From Penaeus vannamei (Eukaryota; Arthropoda; Malacostraca; Decapoda; Penaeidae): DNA of 64,000 nt. Position numbers and translations under genes: made by a program. Shown here piece after piece: positions 34,341 to 46,439 of the stretch. The notes under the pieces are model-generated. The model did not search any database. It was not told the origin of the DNA and saw only the letters and a program-made list of their open reading frames with translations. The stretch spans positions 32,122,723-32,186,722 of the forward strand of contig NC_091560.1 of assembly GCF_042767895.1 (NCBI RefSeq), read 5' to 3'. Position 1 is the first letter of the stretch, and every line of letters begins with the position of its first letter.

Positions 34341-35035
34341 ATATGACCCATGACAGTGCAAGAGGCAATTGTTCTTCCAGTGAGCTAGTAAGGCGTACAC
34401 GAATACATATTAGTGAGGATTTTTACAAAGAGGGACAACAGCAGTAACATTATTGTTATCATGATTATAGTCATTACGGCAATAGCAAATTGCGATAACG
34501 ATAATGATAATAATATGAACAATATTTTTTGACAATTATGATTACTGAAGAGGGAGACGGAAAAGAAAGATAATGAAAGACATTTAACGTAATCTTTTCT
34601 ATAGTTAATCTGAAACACTTCAAACAACGGGGTTCTTCTCTACTTACCACTGAATGTTTCATTTCACTTGCCACTCATGCTTTGCTTGAGTTACTATAGT
34701 ACGAATGGAACGTTACATTTTTTGCATAACGTGCACTTGTATAGAATGATAAATGGAAAGATATCTATTTATAATGAACCTAAATTTGTTTAAATTAGGT
34801 CCAGATCGGCACGTCACAGGTTGAAGACACCAACCGAAAAAATAAGGTTTGCTAATCACCTAATCTTAATCTGGAAAGTTACAAACACCATATCAGTACA
34901 CCCAGTTGTCCTCGATTATATAGCATAGTTAATGCTATATAATCGGGTTCATATTGGGTATAAATAACTATAATGATAATAATATGAACAATATTTTTTG
35001 ACAATTATGATTACTGAAGAGGGAGACGGAAAAGT
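34341..35035 (+). repeat. Monomer junction lacking its tRNA
   Basis: Monomer sequence passes from the pre-tRNA region (gttaatctgaaacactt) straight to the post-tRNA region (aacggggttcttctc) near 34620 with no tRNA between. The same tRNA-less junction is seen near 49268 and, inverted, near 52345. Confidence 0.65.
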
Positions 35036-35383
35036 AAGATAATGAAAGTTGAAACTTTCCTAAGTAAAGCTAGGTGATTAGCAAACTTTTTTTTCGGTTA
35101 TGTGTTCAATCTGTGACGCGCCAATCTGGTCATTTTTTTAAAAATACACCTTATAATAAAATGCTTAGTAACTCAAGGTAAGCTAAAATATGGAGTGAGA
35201 ACGTTTTTCCGTAGCATTCGTGAATGGCAAGTGAAATGAAACATTCAGTGGTAAGCAGAGAAGAACCTCTTCCACTGCCTGACATTTTATAGACGATTAT
35301 GTCACAATAACATTTGCACTGAAAATAAAATCTAAAAAATATGAGTTCGAAAATAATAATAATAAAAAAAAGGAAATGAGTAT

Positions 35384-35454
35384 GTCTCCGTCAGGGTTTG
35401 AACCCGAGTCTACTGATTAAGAGGCAGTCATGCTATCCACTACACCACGGAGAC
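35384..35454 (-). tRNA. tRNA-like gene, class A (CTT)
   Basis: Consensus acceptor and anticodon arm; T-loop TTCAAAC with T-stem CCTGA. B box is GGTTCAAACCC. The hairpin near 35730 lies on its 5' side. Confidence 0.7.
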
Positions 35455-36642
35455 TTAAATGATGAAAGTTAAACGAATTTAAATATGCATATAGAAACGC
35501 CTACTTATTTCCTATGTTTGTCCTTTTCTTTCTTTCCTATGAAAATTATCACTGGGTCATTACAAGAGTACAAAATTATAATTTTGTTTTTCAGTGAAGT
35601 TATTTGGGGAATTTTCATGATCCGCCCGTTTTCAAAACGCATTCATATTCAGTCCTTTTACAAGAATGTTGTCTTATTCTTTTGCGGAATTACTTTGGTA
35701 TCAGTTGCAAATCCTGGCCTAGGTCAAGACGCTAGTTCACGTGGCGTGTTTTGAGTCTGCAAGGGTTTGTTAATGTGAACAAATTTGATACACAATAAAA
35801 ATTCTCTGGTAATTACAAACGTCTGTTCTTTCTCTCACTTTCTCTTTCCTTTTTCTCACTTTCTCTTCCCTCCCTCTCTCCTCCCTTATAATGAAGATAA
35901 TTGTCTAACAAATGTTATATATATAACAATTATTATAACTTGCCATTATCTTATTGCCAATCATTATAACAACACTTATGATGATACTGCTGTTGTTCCG
36001 CTTTGTAAAAATTCTCACTCATATATATTCGCGAACGCCCTGCTATTTCACTGAATGCAGAATTTCTCTTGCACTTCGCCACAGGTCTTATCATAGCCTA
36101 CGAAACCTATACAGTGTTTATGAACCCTATTGTGTGCGTGGTTTGCTTTCACCTTGAACTATTGATAAAATTACAGTTACCACGTTGCGTGTGTACACAA
36201 AATAAACTCCTTCCGGGTGAAATGATATACCACGTGACACGTTCCTAATTAAGATTAGGTGATTAGCATTCCTTAGATGTTTATATTGTGGCGAAACTTA
36301 ATTGAATTTCTATTAATGCAAATAGCAGCGCCTACCTGTCTCTTTTTTAACTTTGTGTTTCAGTAATATAATTAAAATAATTCTCATGATCCGTCTGACA
36401 TGTTCCAGAGTGATTAGGAAAGTGATAATTCACAAATGTACTGTAGTTACTAGATGAAAGCTAAACTACGGATTGAGAAGACCATTTGTGGGTAGCAACA
36501 ACAAAATATAACCTCCGACAGTACCTTGTTCACAGTCTAATACTATTCTGTTACGATTATGCATAGCAATAATAGTAGTGATTCTAAAAGTAATAAATGT
36601 AGGCTGTAAATATATGGGTGAGAAAAAAATTGTAGATCAATA

Positions 36643-36713
36643 GTCCCCATCACGTTTTGAACCCGAGTCTACTGTTTCAGAGGTAGTCATGGTATTCACT
36701 CCATAACAAGAAC
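36643..36713 (-). tRNA. tRNA-like gene, class B with intact B box
   Basis: Loop CTCTGAA (CTG). Unlike other class-B copies the T-stem reads TCGGG and the B box is GGTTCAAAACG. Acceptor GTTCTTG/TGGGGAC pairs with wobbles. Same subtype as 59439, 61388 and 63620. Confidence 0.5.
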
Positions 36714-37619
36714 TAATATTTTAGAAGAAAAAAAATCCTCTGAAATAATATTAACTGCACCTATCTTGTTCTTATATCTCTGTTTGTCTGTCTCTCGTCC
36801 CTTTTATGATGTCTATATTTAAGTCTGTTCTCATTTACACAAAGATGGAAAGCTAACAGTCACAATAAGAATTTAAACTGAATCGTGAATTGTTTCAAAT
36901 TAACTCTGGAAAAGAATACAATAAGGACGAATGTCTTTCTTTTCCGCTTCGCACTCACTGAAAGTAGAGTTGCCACGTACACTTAATAATAGATCTTATT
37001 GTAATCTACAAAAACTGTAGTTCTACTAAATTCAGTGATTTCTCAATACACTGGCTAATGGTGTGGGTATGATCCATTCCTGTATATCCAACTGCGAACC
37101 CGGTTGCCTTCAGCTTCAACTTAGAATTACCATGTTTCGTGTGTACACAGCGAAATTAACTAAGCTATTTCATCGAGGACAACTCTTTCTGGGTGCAGTG
37201 ATATGGCGGCTGAGACTTTCCAAATGAAGATTAGGTGATTAGCAATCCTTTATTCTGGCCGGTATCTTCAACCTGTGACGCGCCGATCAGGATATGATTT
37301 AAACGAATTTAGGTTAATTACAACTAAATGTTTTTGAATAGCACGTTGGACAAAAATGCAAATTCCCAGTTGCACTAAAGTAACTTGAGGGAAGCTAATA
37401 TTTGAAGTAAGAAGAACGTTTTTCCGTAGTATTCGTGAGTGACAAGTGAAATAAAACATTCAGTGGTAAGTCGAGAAGAACCTCTTCCACTGTCTGACAT
37501 TTTATAGACGATTAATTAATAATCACAATAACGATTGTCACAATAACATTTGCACTGAAAATAAAATCTTAAAAATATAATATGAATTCGACAATAATTT
37601 AAAAAGTAGCTTCGTATGA

Positions 37620-37690
37620 GTCTCCGTCAGGATTTGAACCCGAGTCTACTGATTAAGAGGCAGTCATGCTATCCACTACACCACAGAGAC
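37620..37690 (-). tRNA. tRNA-like gene, class A (CTT)
   Basis: Consensus apart from one acceptor wobble (GTCTCTG/CGGAGAC). Confidence 0.7.
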
Positions 37691-38833
37691 TTGGATGATA
37701 CCTATTAAACGAAATATTGTATATGCATATAGGAACGCCTACCTATTTCCTATGTGGTTTGTCCTTTTCTTTCCTATGAAAATTATCACTGGGTCATTAC
37801 AAGAGTACTAAATTACAATTTTGTGTTTCAGTATTTGGGGAATTTTCATGATCCGCCCGTTTTCAAAACGCATTCACATATTCCGTATTTTTACAAGAAT
37901 GTTGTCTTATTCTTTAGCGGAATTACTTTGGTATCAGTTGTAAATCCTGGCCTTGGTCATGACGCTAGTTCACGTGGCGTGTTTTGAGTCTGAAAGGGTA
38001 TGTTAATGTGAACAAATTTGATACACCATAAAATACTTTGGAAATGAGAACTGTCTGTTCTTTCTCTCACTTTCTCTTCCCTCTCTCTCTCCTCCCTTAT
38101 AATGAAAATAATTGTCTAACAAATGTTATATATACAACAATTATTATTATAACTTGCCATTATCTTTATGACAAGCATTATAATACTTATGATACTGCTG
38201 TTGTTCGCTTTTGTAAAAATTCTCACTCATATATATTCGCGAACGCCCTGCTATTTCACTGAATGCAGAATTTCTCTTGCACTTCGCCACAGGTCTTATC
38301 ATAGCCTACGAAACCTATACAGTGTTTATGAACCCTATTGTGTGCGTGGTTTGCTTTCACCTTGAACTTTTGATAAAATTCCAGTTACCACGTTGCGTGT
38401 GTACACAAAATAAGTTCCTTCCGGGTGAAATGATATACCACGTGACACGTTCCTAATTAAGATTAGGTGATTAGCACTCCTTAGATGTTTGCGAGTAAGT
38501 GTCCTCAACCTGTGCGCGCCGATGCAGACATAATGAAATTCCAAGTTTGTTTAATTATAAATTGTCATGTTTTAATGCAAGTTGCCATTGTTTATTTTAG
38601 AGAAATTCGCATATAATAGAAAAGTGATATTTCCCAAATGTACTGTAGTTAATAGATGAAAGCTAAAAATCGAATTGAGGAGAGTGTTTGTAGGAACCAA
38701 AAACATAAACGGTCGACAGCACCTTGTTCACAGTCTGGTACTATTCAATAACGATTACACATGGTAATAATAGTAGTGAGTGCATAGTAATGTATGCAGT
38801 AAACATATTGATGTAAAAAAAGGTATATTAATA

Positions 38834-38898
38834 GTCCACATAAAGATTTGAAACCGAGTCGACTGTCTCAGAGGCAGACATGCTATCCACTACATAAC
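38834..38898 (-). pseudogene. tRNA-like, class B, 5' deleted
   Basis: Reads CTCTGAG/A-type loop with GTCTGC stem; the 5' acceptor is replaced (ccactacataactattt), as in 25151 and 31706. The T-arm is also altered (tttgaaaccgag). Confidence 0.5.
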
Positions 38899-39422
38899 TA
38901 TTTAAGAAGAATGTATCCTTTGAAATATAAAAACATTTCATCTCCCTCGTTCTTTCATCTCTGTCTGTCTGCCTGTCTGTCTCTTTGCCTCGCGTCCCTT
39001 TTATGATGTCTATATTTTAGTCTATTCTCCTTTATACAAAGATGGAATGGTAAAAGCCGCAATGGAAATTAAATCGTGAATTGTTTTAAATCTAACATGA
39101 AAAACAAAACAAAAAGAACGAATTTCTTTCAATCTCTCTCTTTTCAGTCTCCCTCTTCATTATAAAAATAGTTGTAATTGTCAAAAATTACTGTTCATAT
39201 TATCACCATAATATTTACTGTAATTTGCTATTGCCATAATGATAATAATCATGATAATAATAATGTTACTGCTGTTGTCTCTGTAAAAATTCTCACTAAT
39301 ATGTATTCGTGTACGATTTACTAGCTCACTGGAAGTAGAATTGCTTCATAAGCTTCATAGGTCTCGTCGTAACCTACAAAAACTGTATTGAATTCAGTAG
39401 TTTTCTCAATACACTGGTTAAA

Positions 39423-39424
<2 letters not shown>

Positions 39425-39473
<49 letters not shown>
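39425..39473. repeat. (TA)n microsatellite
   Basis: Pure TA run of about 49 bp at the same monomer position as the tracts at 45810 and 56383. Confidence 0.95.
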
Positions 39474-39474
<1 letters not shown>

Positions 39475-40467
39475 CATTTCCTACACTACGTTGATATTAT
39501 ATGTAAATACAGGTCTTCTGCCTAGGTCAAGAATCTAGTTCAAACTTGCATGAAAATTAGCAAAACGAGTGTCTAAATAACTAAATAACAGCACCTACTT
39601 CTTTCCTATGTTGTTTGTCTCTTTTTTCTTCCTTATGCTATCACTAGTTCATTACAAGAGGAAGTACAATATTATCTTCACTTTGTGTTTCAGTAATGTT
39701 ATCAAGATAATTTTCATGATCCGTCTGACACGTTCCTAATTAAGATTAGGTGATTAGCACTCCTTAGATGTTTGCGGGTAAGTGTCCTCAACCTGTGCCC
39801 GCCGATGCAGATATAATAAAAAAGTTAGGTTAATTATAAGTAAAACTGTTTCTTACTCTTAGTCATACGTCTTATTGAAACCTACAAAAAACCGAATTGA
39901 ATTCAGTGGTTTTCTCAATACACTTGTTTTTGGTGTGGATATGATCTTTGGCTGAATATCCTACCATGAACCCGGTTGCTTTCAGCTTGAACTCTCGTTA
40001 CAATTACGATTACCATGTTTCGTGTGTACGTAGCGAAATTATTAAATATATTATCGAGGGCAACTTGTGTGTGTACTAATATGGAGTCTGAGTCGAAATG
40101 AGGATTAGGTGATTAGCAAACCTTTATTTCTGGTCGGTGTCTTCAACCTGTGACGCGCCGGTCCGGACATTAACGAATTTAGGTTAATTATCTTATCTTT
40201 CAATAAACATTCCGATTTATGATTCTCTACAAATAACCATGTTATACAAAAATGCAAATTCCCAGTTGTGCTATAGTAACTCGAGGAAGGGCGTTTTCCG
40301 TAGCATTCGTGAGTGGCAACTGAAATAAAACTTTCAGTGTTAAATAGAGAAGAATCCCTTCCACTGCCTGACATTTTATAGACGATCATGTATGGTAACA
40401 ATGGCACTGAAAATAAAATCTTAATCATATAATGTTTGAAAATAATTTTAAAAATATATGAATGTTA

Positions 40468-40538
40468 GTCTCCATCAGGATTTGAACCCGAGTCTACTGA
40501 TTAAGAGGCAGCCATGCTATCCACTACACCACGGAAAC
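40468..40538 (-). tRNA. tRNA-like gene, class A (CTT)
   Basis: Acceptor GTTTCCG/TGGAGAC pairs via wobbles; 27-43 is G-T, intermediate between the A-T and G-C forms. It abuts the inversion junction at 40540, so it lacks its normal 5' flank, including the TATA-like sequence. Confidence 0.6.
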
Positions 40539-41145
40539 TTAAAGCATCCGGGTTCATAGTTGGATATTTATCCATGGATCATATCAAAACTATTAACAGT
40601 GTATTGTGAAAACTACTGAATTCAATACAGTTTTTGTAAGTTACGACAAGACCTATGACTAAGTTTATGAGGCAATTGTACTTCCAATGAACTAGGCAAT
40701 CCTACTTTTAGCGAGCTAGTAAAGCGCACAAGAATACATATTAGTGAGAATTTTTACAGAGACAACAGCAGTAACATTATTATTATCATGATTATTATCA
40801 TTATGGCAATAGCAAATTACAGTAAATATTATGGTGATAATATGAACAATATTTTTTCACAATTACAATTATTTTGTTAATGAAGATGGAGACTGAAAAG
40901 AAAGAATGAAAGACATTCGTCCTTCTTGTTTTGTTTTGTTTTTCATGGAAGACAATTCACGATTTAATTTCCATTGTGGCTTTTACTTTTCCATCTTTGT
41001 ATAAAGGAGAATAGACTAAAATATAGACATCATAAAAGGGACGCGAGGTAAACAGACAGATAGACAGGCAGACAGACAGACAGAGATGGAAGAACGAGGG
41101 AGATGAAATGTTTTTATATTTCAAAGGATACATGTTTCTTAAATA

Positions 41146-41216
41146 GTTCGTGTTATGTAGTGGATAGCATGTCTGCCTCTGAAACAGTAGACTCGGTTTC
41201 AAATCCTGATGTGGAC
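41146..41216 (+). tRNA. tRNA-like gene, class B (CTG)
   Basis: Full length, loop CTCTGAA, D-stem ATGT/GCAT, acceptor GTTCGTG/TGTGGAC. T53 weakens the B box. A T6 run lies about 14 nt downstream. Confidence 0.5.
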
Positions 41217-42345
41217 TATTAATCTACCTTTTTTCACACCAATATTTTCACTGCATACATTTATTACTTTTATAACCCCTACTATTATTACTATGCGTAA
41301 TCGTTATAGAATAGTACCAGAGTGTGAACAGGGTGCTGTCGACTGTTATATTTTTTTGGTACCTACAAATACTCTTCTCAATTCGATTTTTAGCTTTCAT
41401 ATATTAACTACAGTACATTTGGGAAAAATCACTTTTCTATTATATGCTAATTTCTCTAAAATAAGCGATGGGAACTTGCATTAAAACATGACAATTTATA
41501 ATTAAACTAACTTGGAATTTCATTATGTCGGCATCGGCGCGTACAGGTTGAGGACACTTACTCGCAAACATCTAAGGAGTGCTAATCACCTAATCTTAAT
41601 TAGGAACGTGTCACGTGGTATATCATTTCACCCAGAAGGAGTTTATTTTGTGTACACACGCAACATGGTAAATGGAATTTATCTATAGTTCAAGGTGAAA
41701 GCAAACCACGCATACAATAGGGTTCATAAACACTGTATAGGTTTCGTAGGCTATGATAAGACCTGTGGCGAAGTGCAAGAGAAATTCTGCATTCAGTGAA
41801 ATAGCAGAGCGTTCGCGAATATATATGAGTGAGAATTTTTACAAAGCGGAACAACAACAATATAATCATAAGTGTTGTTATAATGATTGGCATTAAGATA
41901 ATGGCGTTTTAATAATAATTGTTGTATATAGAACATTTGTTTGACAAAGTGAGAAAAAGGGAAGAGAAAGGATAGACGTTTATTACCAAAGTATATTTAT
42001 GGTGTATCAAATTTGTTCACATTAACATACCCTTGCAGACTCAAAACACGCCACGTGAACTAGCGTCTTGACCTAGGCCAGGATTTACAACTGATACCAA
42101 AGTAATTCCGCAAAAGAATAAGACAACATTCTTGTAAAAGGACTGGATATGAATGCGTTTTGAAAACGGGCGGATCATGAAAATCCCCATAATAACTTTA
42201 CTGAAAAACAAAATTATAATCTTGTACTCTTGTAATGACCCAGTGATAATTTTCATATGTAAGAAAGAAAAGGATAAACAACATAGGAAATAGGTAGGCG
42301 TTCCTATATGGATATAAAAAAATTCGTTTAATTATTACCATCTAA

Positions 42346-42416
42346 GTTTCCGTGGTGTAGTGGATAGCATGACTGCCTCTTAATCAGTAGACTCGGGTTC
42401 AAATCCTGACGGAGAC
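42346..42416 (+). tRNA. tRNA-like gene, class A (CTT)
   Basis: Consensus except T3, which makes a wobble with the 3' acceptor. Both promoter boxes are intact. Confidence 0.7.
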
Positions 42417-42614
42417 TAACACACATATACTTTTTAAATTATTTTTGAACTCATATTTTCAAGATTTAATTTTCAGTGCAAATGTTGTTGTGACATAATC
42501 GTCTATAAAATGTCAGACAGTGGAAGAGGTTTTCTAATTACTGAATGCTTCATTTCACTTGCCACTCACGAATGCTTCGGAAAAACGCTCTTCTCACTCC
42601 AAATTTTAGCTTCC

Positions 42615-43114
42615 NNNNNNNNNNNNNNNNNNNNNNNNNNNNNNNNNNNNNNNNNNNNNNNNNNNNNNNNNNNNNNNNNNNNNNNNNNNNNNNNNNNNNN
42701 NNNNNNNNNNNNNNNNNNNNNNNNNNNNNNNNNNNNNNNNNNNNNNNNNNNNNNNNNNNNNNNNNNNNNNNNNNNNNNNNNNNNNNNNNNNNNNNNNNNN
42801 NNNNNNNNNNNNNNNNNNNNNNNNNNNNNNNNNNNNNNNNNNNNNNNNNNNNNNNNNNNNNNNNNNNNNNNNNNNNNNNNNNNNNNNNNNNNNNNNNNNN
42901 NNNNNNNNNNNNNNNNNNNNNNNNNNNNNNNNNNNNNNNNNNNNNNNNNNNNNNNNNNNNNNNNNNNNNNNNNNNNNNNNNNNNNNNNNNNNNNNNNNNN
43001 NNNNNNNNNNNNNNNNNNNNNNNNNNNNNNNNNNNNNNNNNNNNNNNNNNNNNNNNNNNNNNNNNNNNNNNNNNNNNNNNNNNNNNNNNNNNNNNNNNNN
43101 NNNNNNNNNNNNNN
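42615..43114. other. Assembly gap, 500 N
   Basis: Exactly 500 N. The left flank is a class-A monomer, the right flank an inverted copy of the 1.84-kb insertion, so the gap probably hides the insertion's remainder. Confidence 0.98.
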
Positions 43115-43640
43115 CTCCTAGGGGGGTGTTAAAATAGTCACCGGGGGAAAATATTCCCCAAAAAAAAAGTAAGGTCAACTTCTCAAAAATGGCTTCGCAT
43201 ATAATAGAAAAAGAAAATTCTATTCAAACATAAAAATCAGAATGGCGATGTTTTTTTTGGATTTTTAAAAAATTTTTTAAAAAAATGGTCAATGTAGGCC
43301 TATAGACCCCCTTTCCCCTGCCACCTTTTCCGCACTATACGTAAGATTTTGAGAAACCGTTACGTGCTGGCAATGTCCGCAAGACTTCGGAAGGGTAGAT
43401 GATAGAGGTTTAAAATGGTGTAGGAAGACTAATCTTATCCCTTTTTTTGTTGATATCAAGATCCCCCTTTGGGGAAAAGATGAGAAAAAAAAGGGGGATA
43501 TGGGGGAACCCCCAGCGTTTGGGGGTGGGTAAAAGGGGATTCCGGGCCCCCCATATGTCCAAAATTAAATATTATGGCTCATTTTGAAAAAAAATAAAAT
43601 ATCTACAACGTGATGGGGGCGTTTTCGTTTTTTTTGCCGT
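43115..43640. mobile_element. Inverted partial copy of the 1.84-kb insertion
   Basis: Reverse-complement match to about 17640-18130 (ggcctatagaccccc, gagaaaccgttacgtgctggcaatg region and others), with heavy base corruption. It ends near 43630 at cgttttcg, corresponding to the insertion's left terminus at 17645. Confidence 0.7.
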
Positions 43641-44730
43641 ACTTTTTAAAAAAATGGTCAATGTAAGAAAATTTTTGCCTTGTTTTTTGTCTTTGAAGTC
43701 CCCAACAAAAAAAATTAAAAAAATAAGAAAAAATAAAAAAAACGCTCTCGATCTTTTTTAAAAAAGGTGTTCTGTGCAAAGATAAAATTTTTAAAAAGTA
43801 ATTTTTTGTTTTTTGAAGTCTAAATTTTTCCCCCAGGTGCTTTTTTTAAAAAGGGCGTTTCGTTTTTTTTTTTGACTTAATTTTAAATTTTTCGGGCGTT
43901 TTTTAAAAAAACCCCCCCGGGGAAGGGGGGGGCCCCAAATAAAAGGGGGGTGAGTTTTTTAAAACCGATAAAAAAAACCAAAAAAAAAGAAGACCCCCCC
44001 CCTTAAATAAAAGTAAACCCCCGGGGATCGGCGGGGTTCTTTAAAAAACCCCGGGCGAAACCTTTTTTTAATCCCAAACAAAAATTTGGGGAAAATTTTA
44101 AAACCCCCAAACCCAAAATCCCAGATGTTTCCTTTTTAAAAAAAAAAAATTTTCCCCAAAAAGGGCCCAGGGTTGTAATTTTACATAGTTCAATAAAAAG
44201 AAAACCCGGTTAAAAATTTTTTTGGGGAACAACAGCAGTATTTTTGGGATTCCTTTTAAAAATTTGATTATGTAAGGGGAAATTTTTGATTTATTAATTT
44301 TAAAGGACTTTGTTAAACTTTTTTTTTTAATGTTTAAAAAAAAGGGAAAAAATTTTTAAAAACGTTCGTATTCCCAATATTCAGGGGAAAAAAATTTTCA
44401 TTTTTTTTACAGTTTGTAAAACGGGCCCCGGAACTAGCCCGTTGACCTATGCCGGGAATTAATTAGTTGAAAAAAAAAATTAATCCCGGGGAAAAGATAA
44501 ATGCAATATTAAAAATTTAATAATACAGAATATGAATGCGTTTTGAGAACAGGCGGATCAGGGCATTCCCAAATTTAAATTACTGAAAAAAAACAAATTA
44601 TAATTTTGCACTCCCTTTCCCGTAAAAACCCAAAGATAATTTTTTAGAAAAAAAAAAAGAAAAAAAAAAAACAAACTTTAAAAATTTTTTTTTCCAAATA
44701 TATTTATATACAAATTGTTTCACTCTCACA
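43641..44730. other. Corrupted monomer sequence
   Basis: Homologous to good-quality monomer sequence such as 54,880-55,308, but bases are replaced by copies of their neighbour, giving runs of A, C, G and T. Treat as consensus error, not biology. No features can be trusted here. Confidence 0.75.
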
Positions 44731-44738
44731 TCAATTAA

Positions 44739-44806
44739 GTCTCCGTGGTGTAGTGGATAGCATGGCTGCCTCTTAATTAGCAGACTCGGGTTCAACTGAT
44801 GGAGAC
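44739..44806 (+). pseudogene. tRNA-like, class A, 3-nt deletion
   Basis: CTCTTAA loop with G27-C43 type stem; three bases are lost at the T-loop (ttcaactgat). It lies at the edge of corrupted sequence, so the deletion may be an error. Confidence 0.5.
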
Positions 44807-45805
44807 TAACATAATTATTTTTTTATCATTTTCAAACATTATATAAATAAGATTTTATTTTCAGTGCCATTGTTACCATACATGATCGTCTATGGTAAAT
44901 ACCAGACAGTGGTGAGTGACTTTCTCATTTACCTCTGAAAGTTTTATTTCAGTTGCCACTCACGAATGCTGCTTGTTCGCCTCTCTCGAGTTACTATAGC
45001 ACAACTTGGGAATTCGCATTTTTGTTAACATGTTGTTATTTGTATAGAATAATAATCACCGAATGTTTATTGAAAGATAAGATAATTAACCTAAATTGTT
45101 AATAACTGACCTGGCGCGTCACAGGATGAAGACACTGACCAGAAATAAAGCTTTCATAATCACCTAATCCTAATTTCGACCCAGACTCATTAGTACACAA
45201 GTTGCCTCCTTTGAACATATTTAATACCTCGCTACGCCGCCACAAGTCACTGCTGCGCTTTACGTAATCAAATGGAAATTAGAGTTCTGGTTGTGAGTTA
45301 AAACGGGTTCATGGTTGGATATTCAGCCAAAGACGGTATCCACACTAAAACAAGTGTATTGAGAAAACTACCTGAATTCACTTATACACTACGGTTTTGT
45401 AGGTTTCAGAAGACGGAAGACTTGTGAGTAAGAAACAATTTTAATGTATAATTAACTTAAGTTTTTTATTATATCTGCATCGAGTATACAGGTTGAGGGT
45501 GTCCACCCAAAACATCAAGAGTGCTAATCACCTAACTTAATTTGAACCGTGTCACACGATCATGAAAATTATCTTGATAACATTACTGGAAACACAAAGT
45601 GAAGATATTGTACTTCCACTTGTAATGAACCAGTGATAGTATAAGCAAGAAAAAAGAGACAAACAACATAGGAAAGAAGTAGAGGTTGTTATTTAGTTAT
45701 ATAGACACTCTATTTTGGCTCATTTTCATGCAAGTTTAAACTAGATTCTTGACCTAGGGCAGAAGACCAGTAAGTATTTACATTTGGATATCAACGTAGT
45801 GCAGA

Positions 45806-45809
<4 letters not shown>

Positions 45810-45881
<72 letters not shown>
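45810..45881. repeat. (TA)n microsatellite
   Basis: Pure TA run of about 70 bp, inverted counterpart of 39425. Confidence 0.95.
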
Positions 45882-45883
<2 letters not shown>

Positions 45884-46371
45884 TTAATTCAGTGTACAGT
45901 TTTTGTAGGTTACGATGTTATCTATGACTAAGTTTATGAAGCTACCCTATCAGTGAGCTAAAATCGTAATGTTGGCATATTATGAATTTTTACAGTAGGA
46001 CAACAGTAACATTATTATTATCATGATTATTATAATTACGACAATAGTAAATTACAGTAAATATTACAAGTATATTAAAATAATAATTTCCTTTAGACAA
46101 TTACAACTATTCTATAATGGAAGAGGGAGAATTTGAAAAAGAGAGATTGAAAGAAATTCGTCCTTCTTGTTAGTTGATTTGAAACAATTCACGATTGAAT
46201 TTTATTGTGGCTTTTACTTATTCATCTTTGTATAAAGGAGAATAGACTAAAATATAGACATCATAAAAGGGACGCGAGAAAGAGACAGATAGACAGGCAG
46301 ACAGACAGAGATGGAGAAGAACGAGGGAGATGAAATGTTTTTATATTTCAAAGGATACATTTTCTTTAACA

Positions 46372-46439
46372 GTTCGTGTATAGTGGATAGCATGTCTACT
46401 TCTGAAACAGTAGACTCGGTTTCAAATCCTTATGTGGAC
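46372..46439 (+). pseudogene. tRNA-like, class B, noisy copy
   Basis: gttcgtgtatagtgg shows missing bases relative to 41146; loop ttctgaa. It lies in the low-quality interval. Confidence 0.45.

Larger units (their letters stand above)
35036..40540 (-). repeat. Minus-oriented A/B monomer run
   Basis: Alternating A-, B-, A-, B-, A- tRNA-like genes at 35384, 36643, 37620, 38834 and 40468, spaced about 1.0-1.6 kb. It opens at a palindromic junction (gaaagttgaaactttc) that mirrors the one at 26732 and closes at an abrupt switch to plus orientation at about 40540. No protein-coding gene. Confidence 0.8.
40541..42614 (+). repeat. Plus-oriented B/A monomers
   Basis: Starts in mid-monomer (aaagcatccgggttcat) directly after the inverted class-A gene; carries B at 41146 and A at 42346, then runs into an N gap. 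Confidence 0.8.

Noticed and set aside
44400..44460. A third stem form AACGGGC/GCCCGTT of the hairpin, seeming to be extra covariation
   Set aside because: It lies in the neighbour-copying corrupted interval; both changes are explained by that error pattern.
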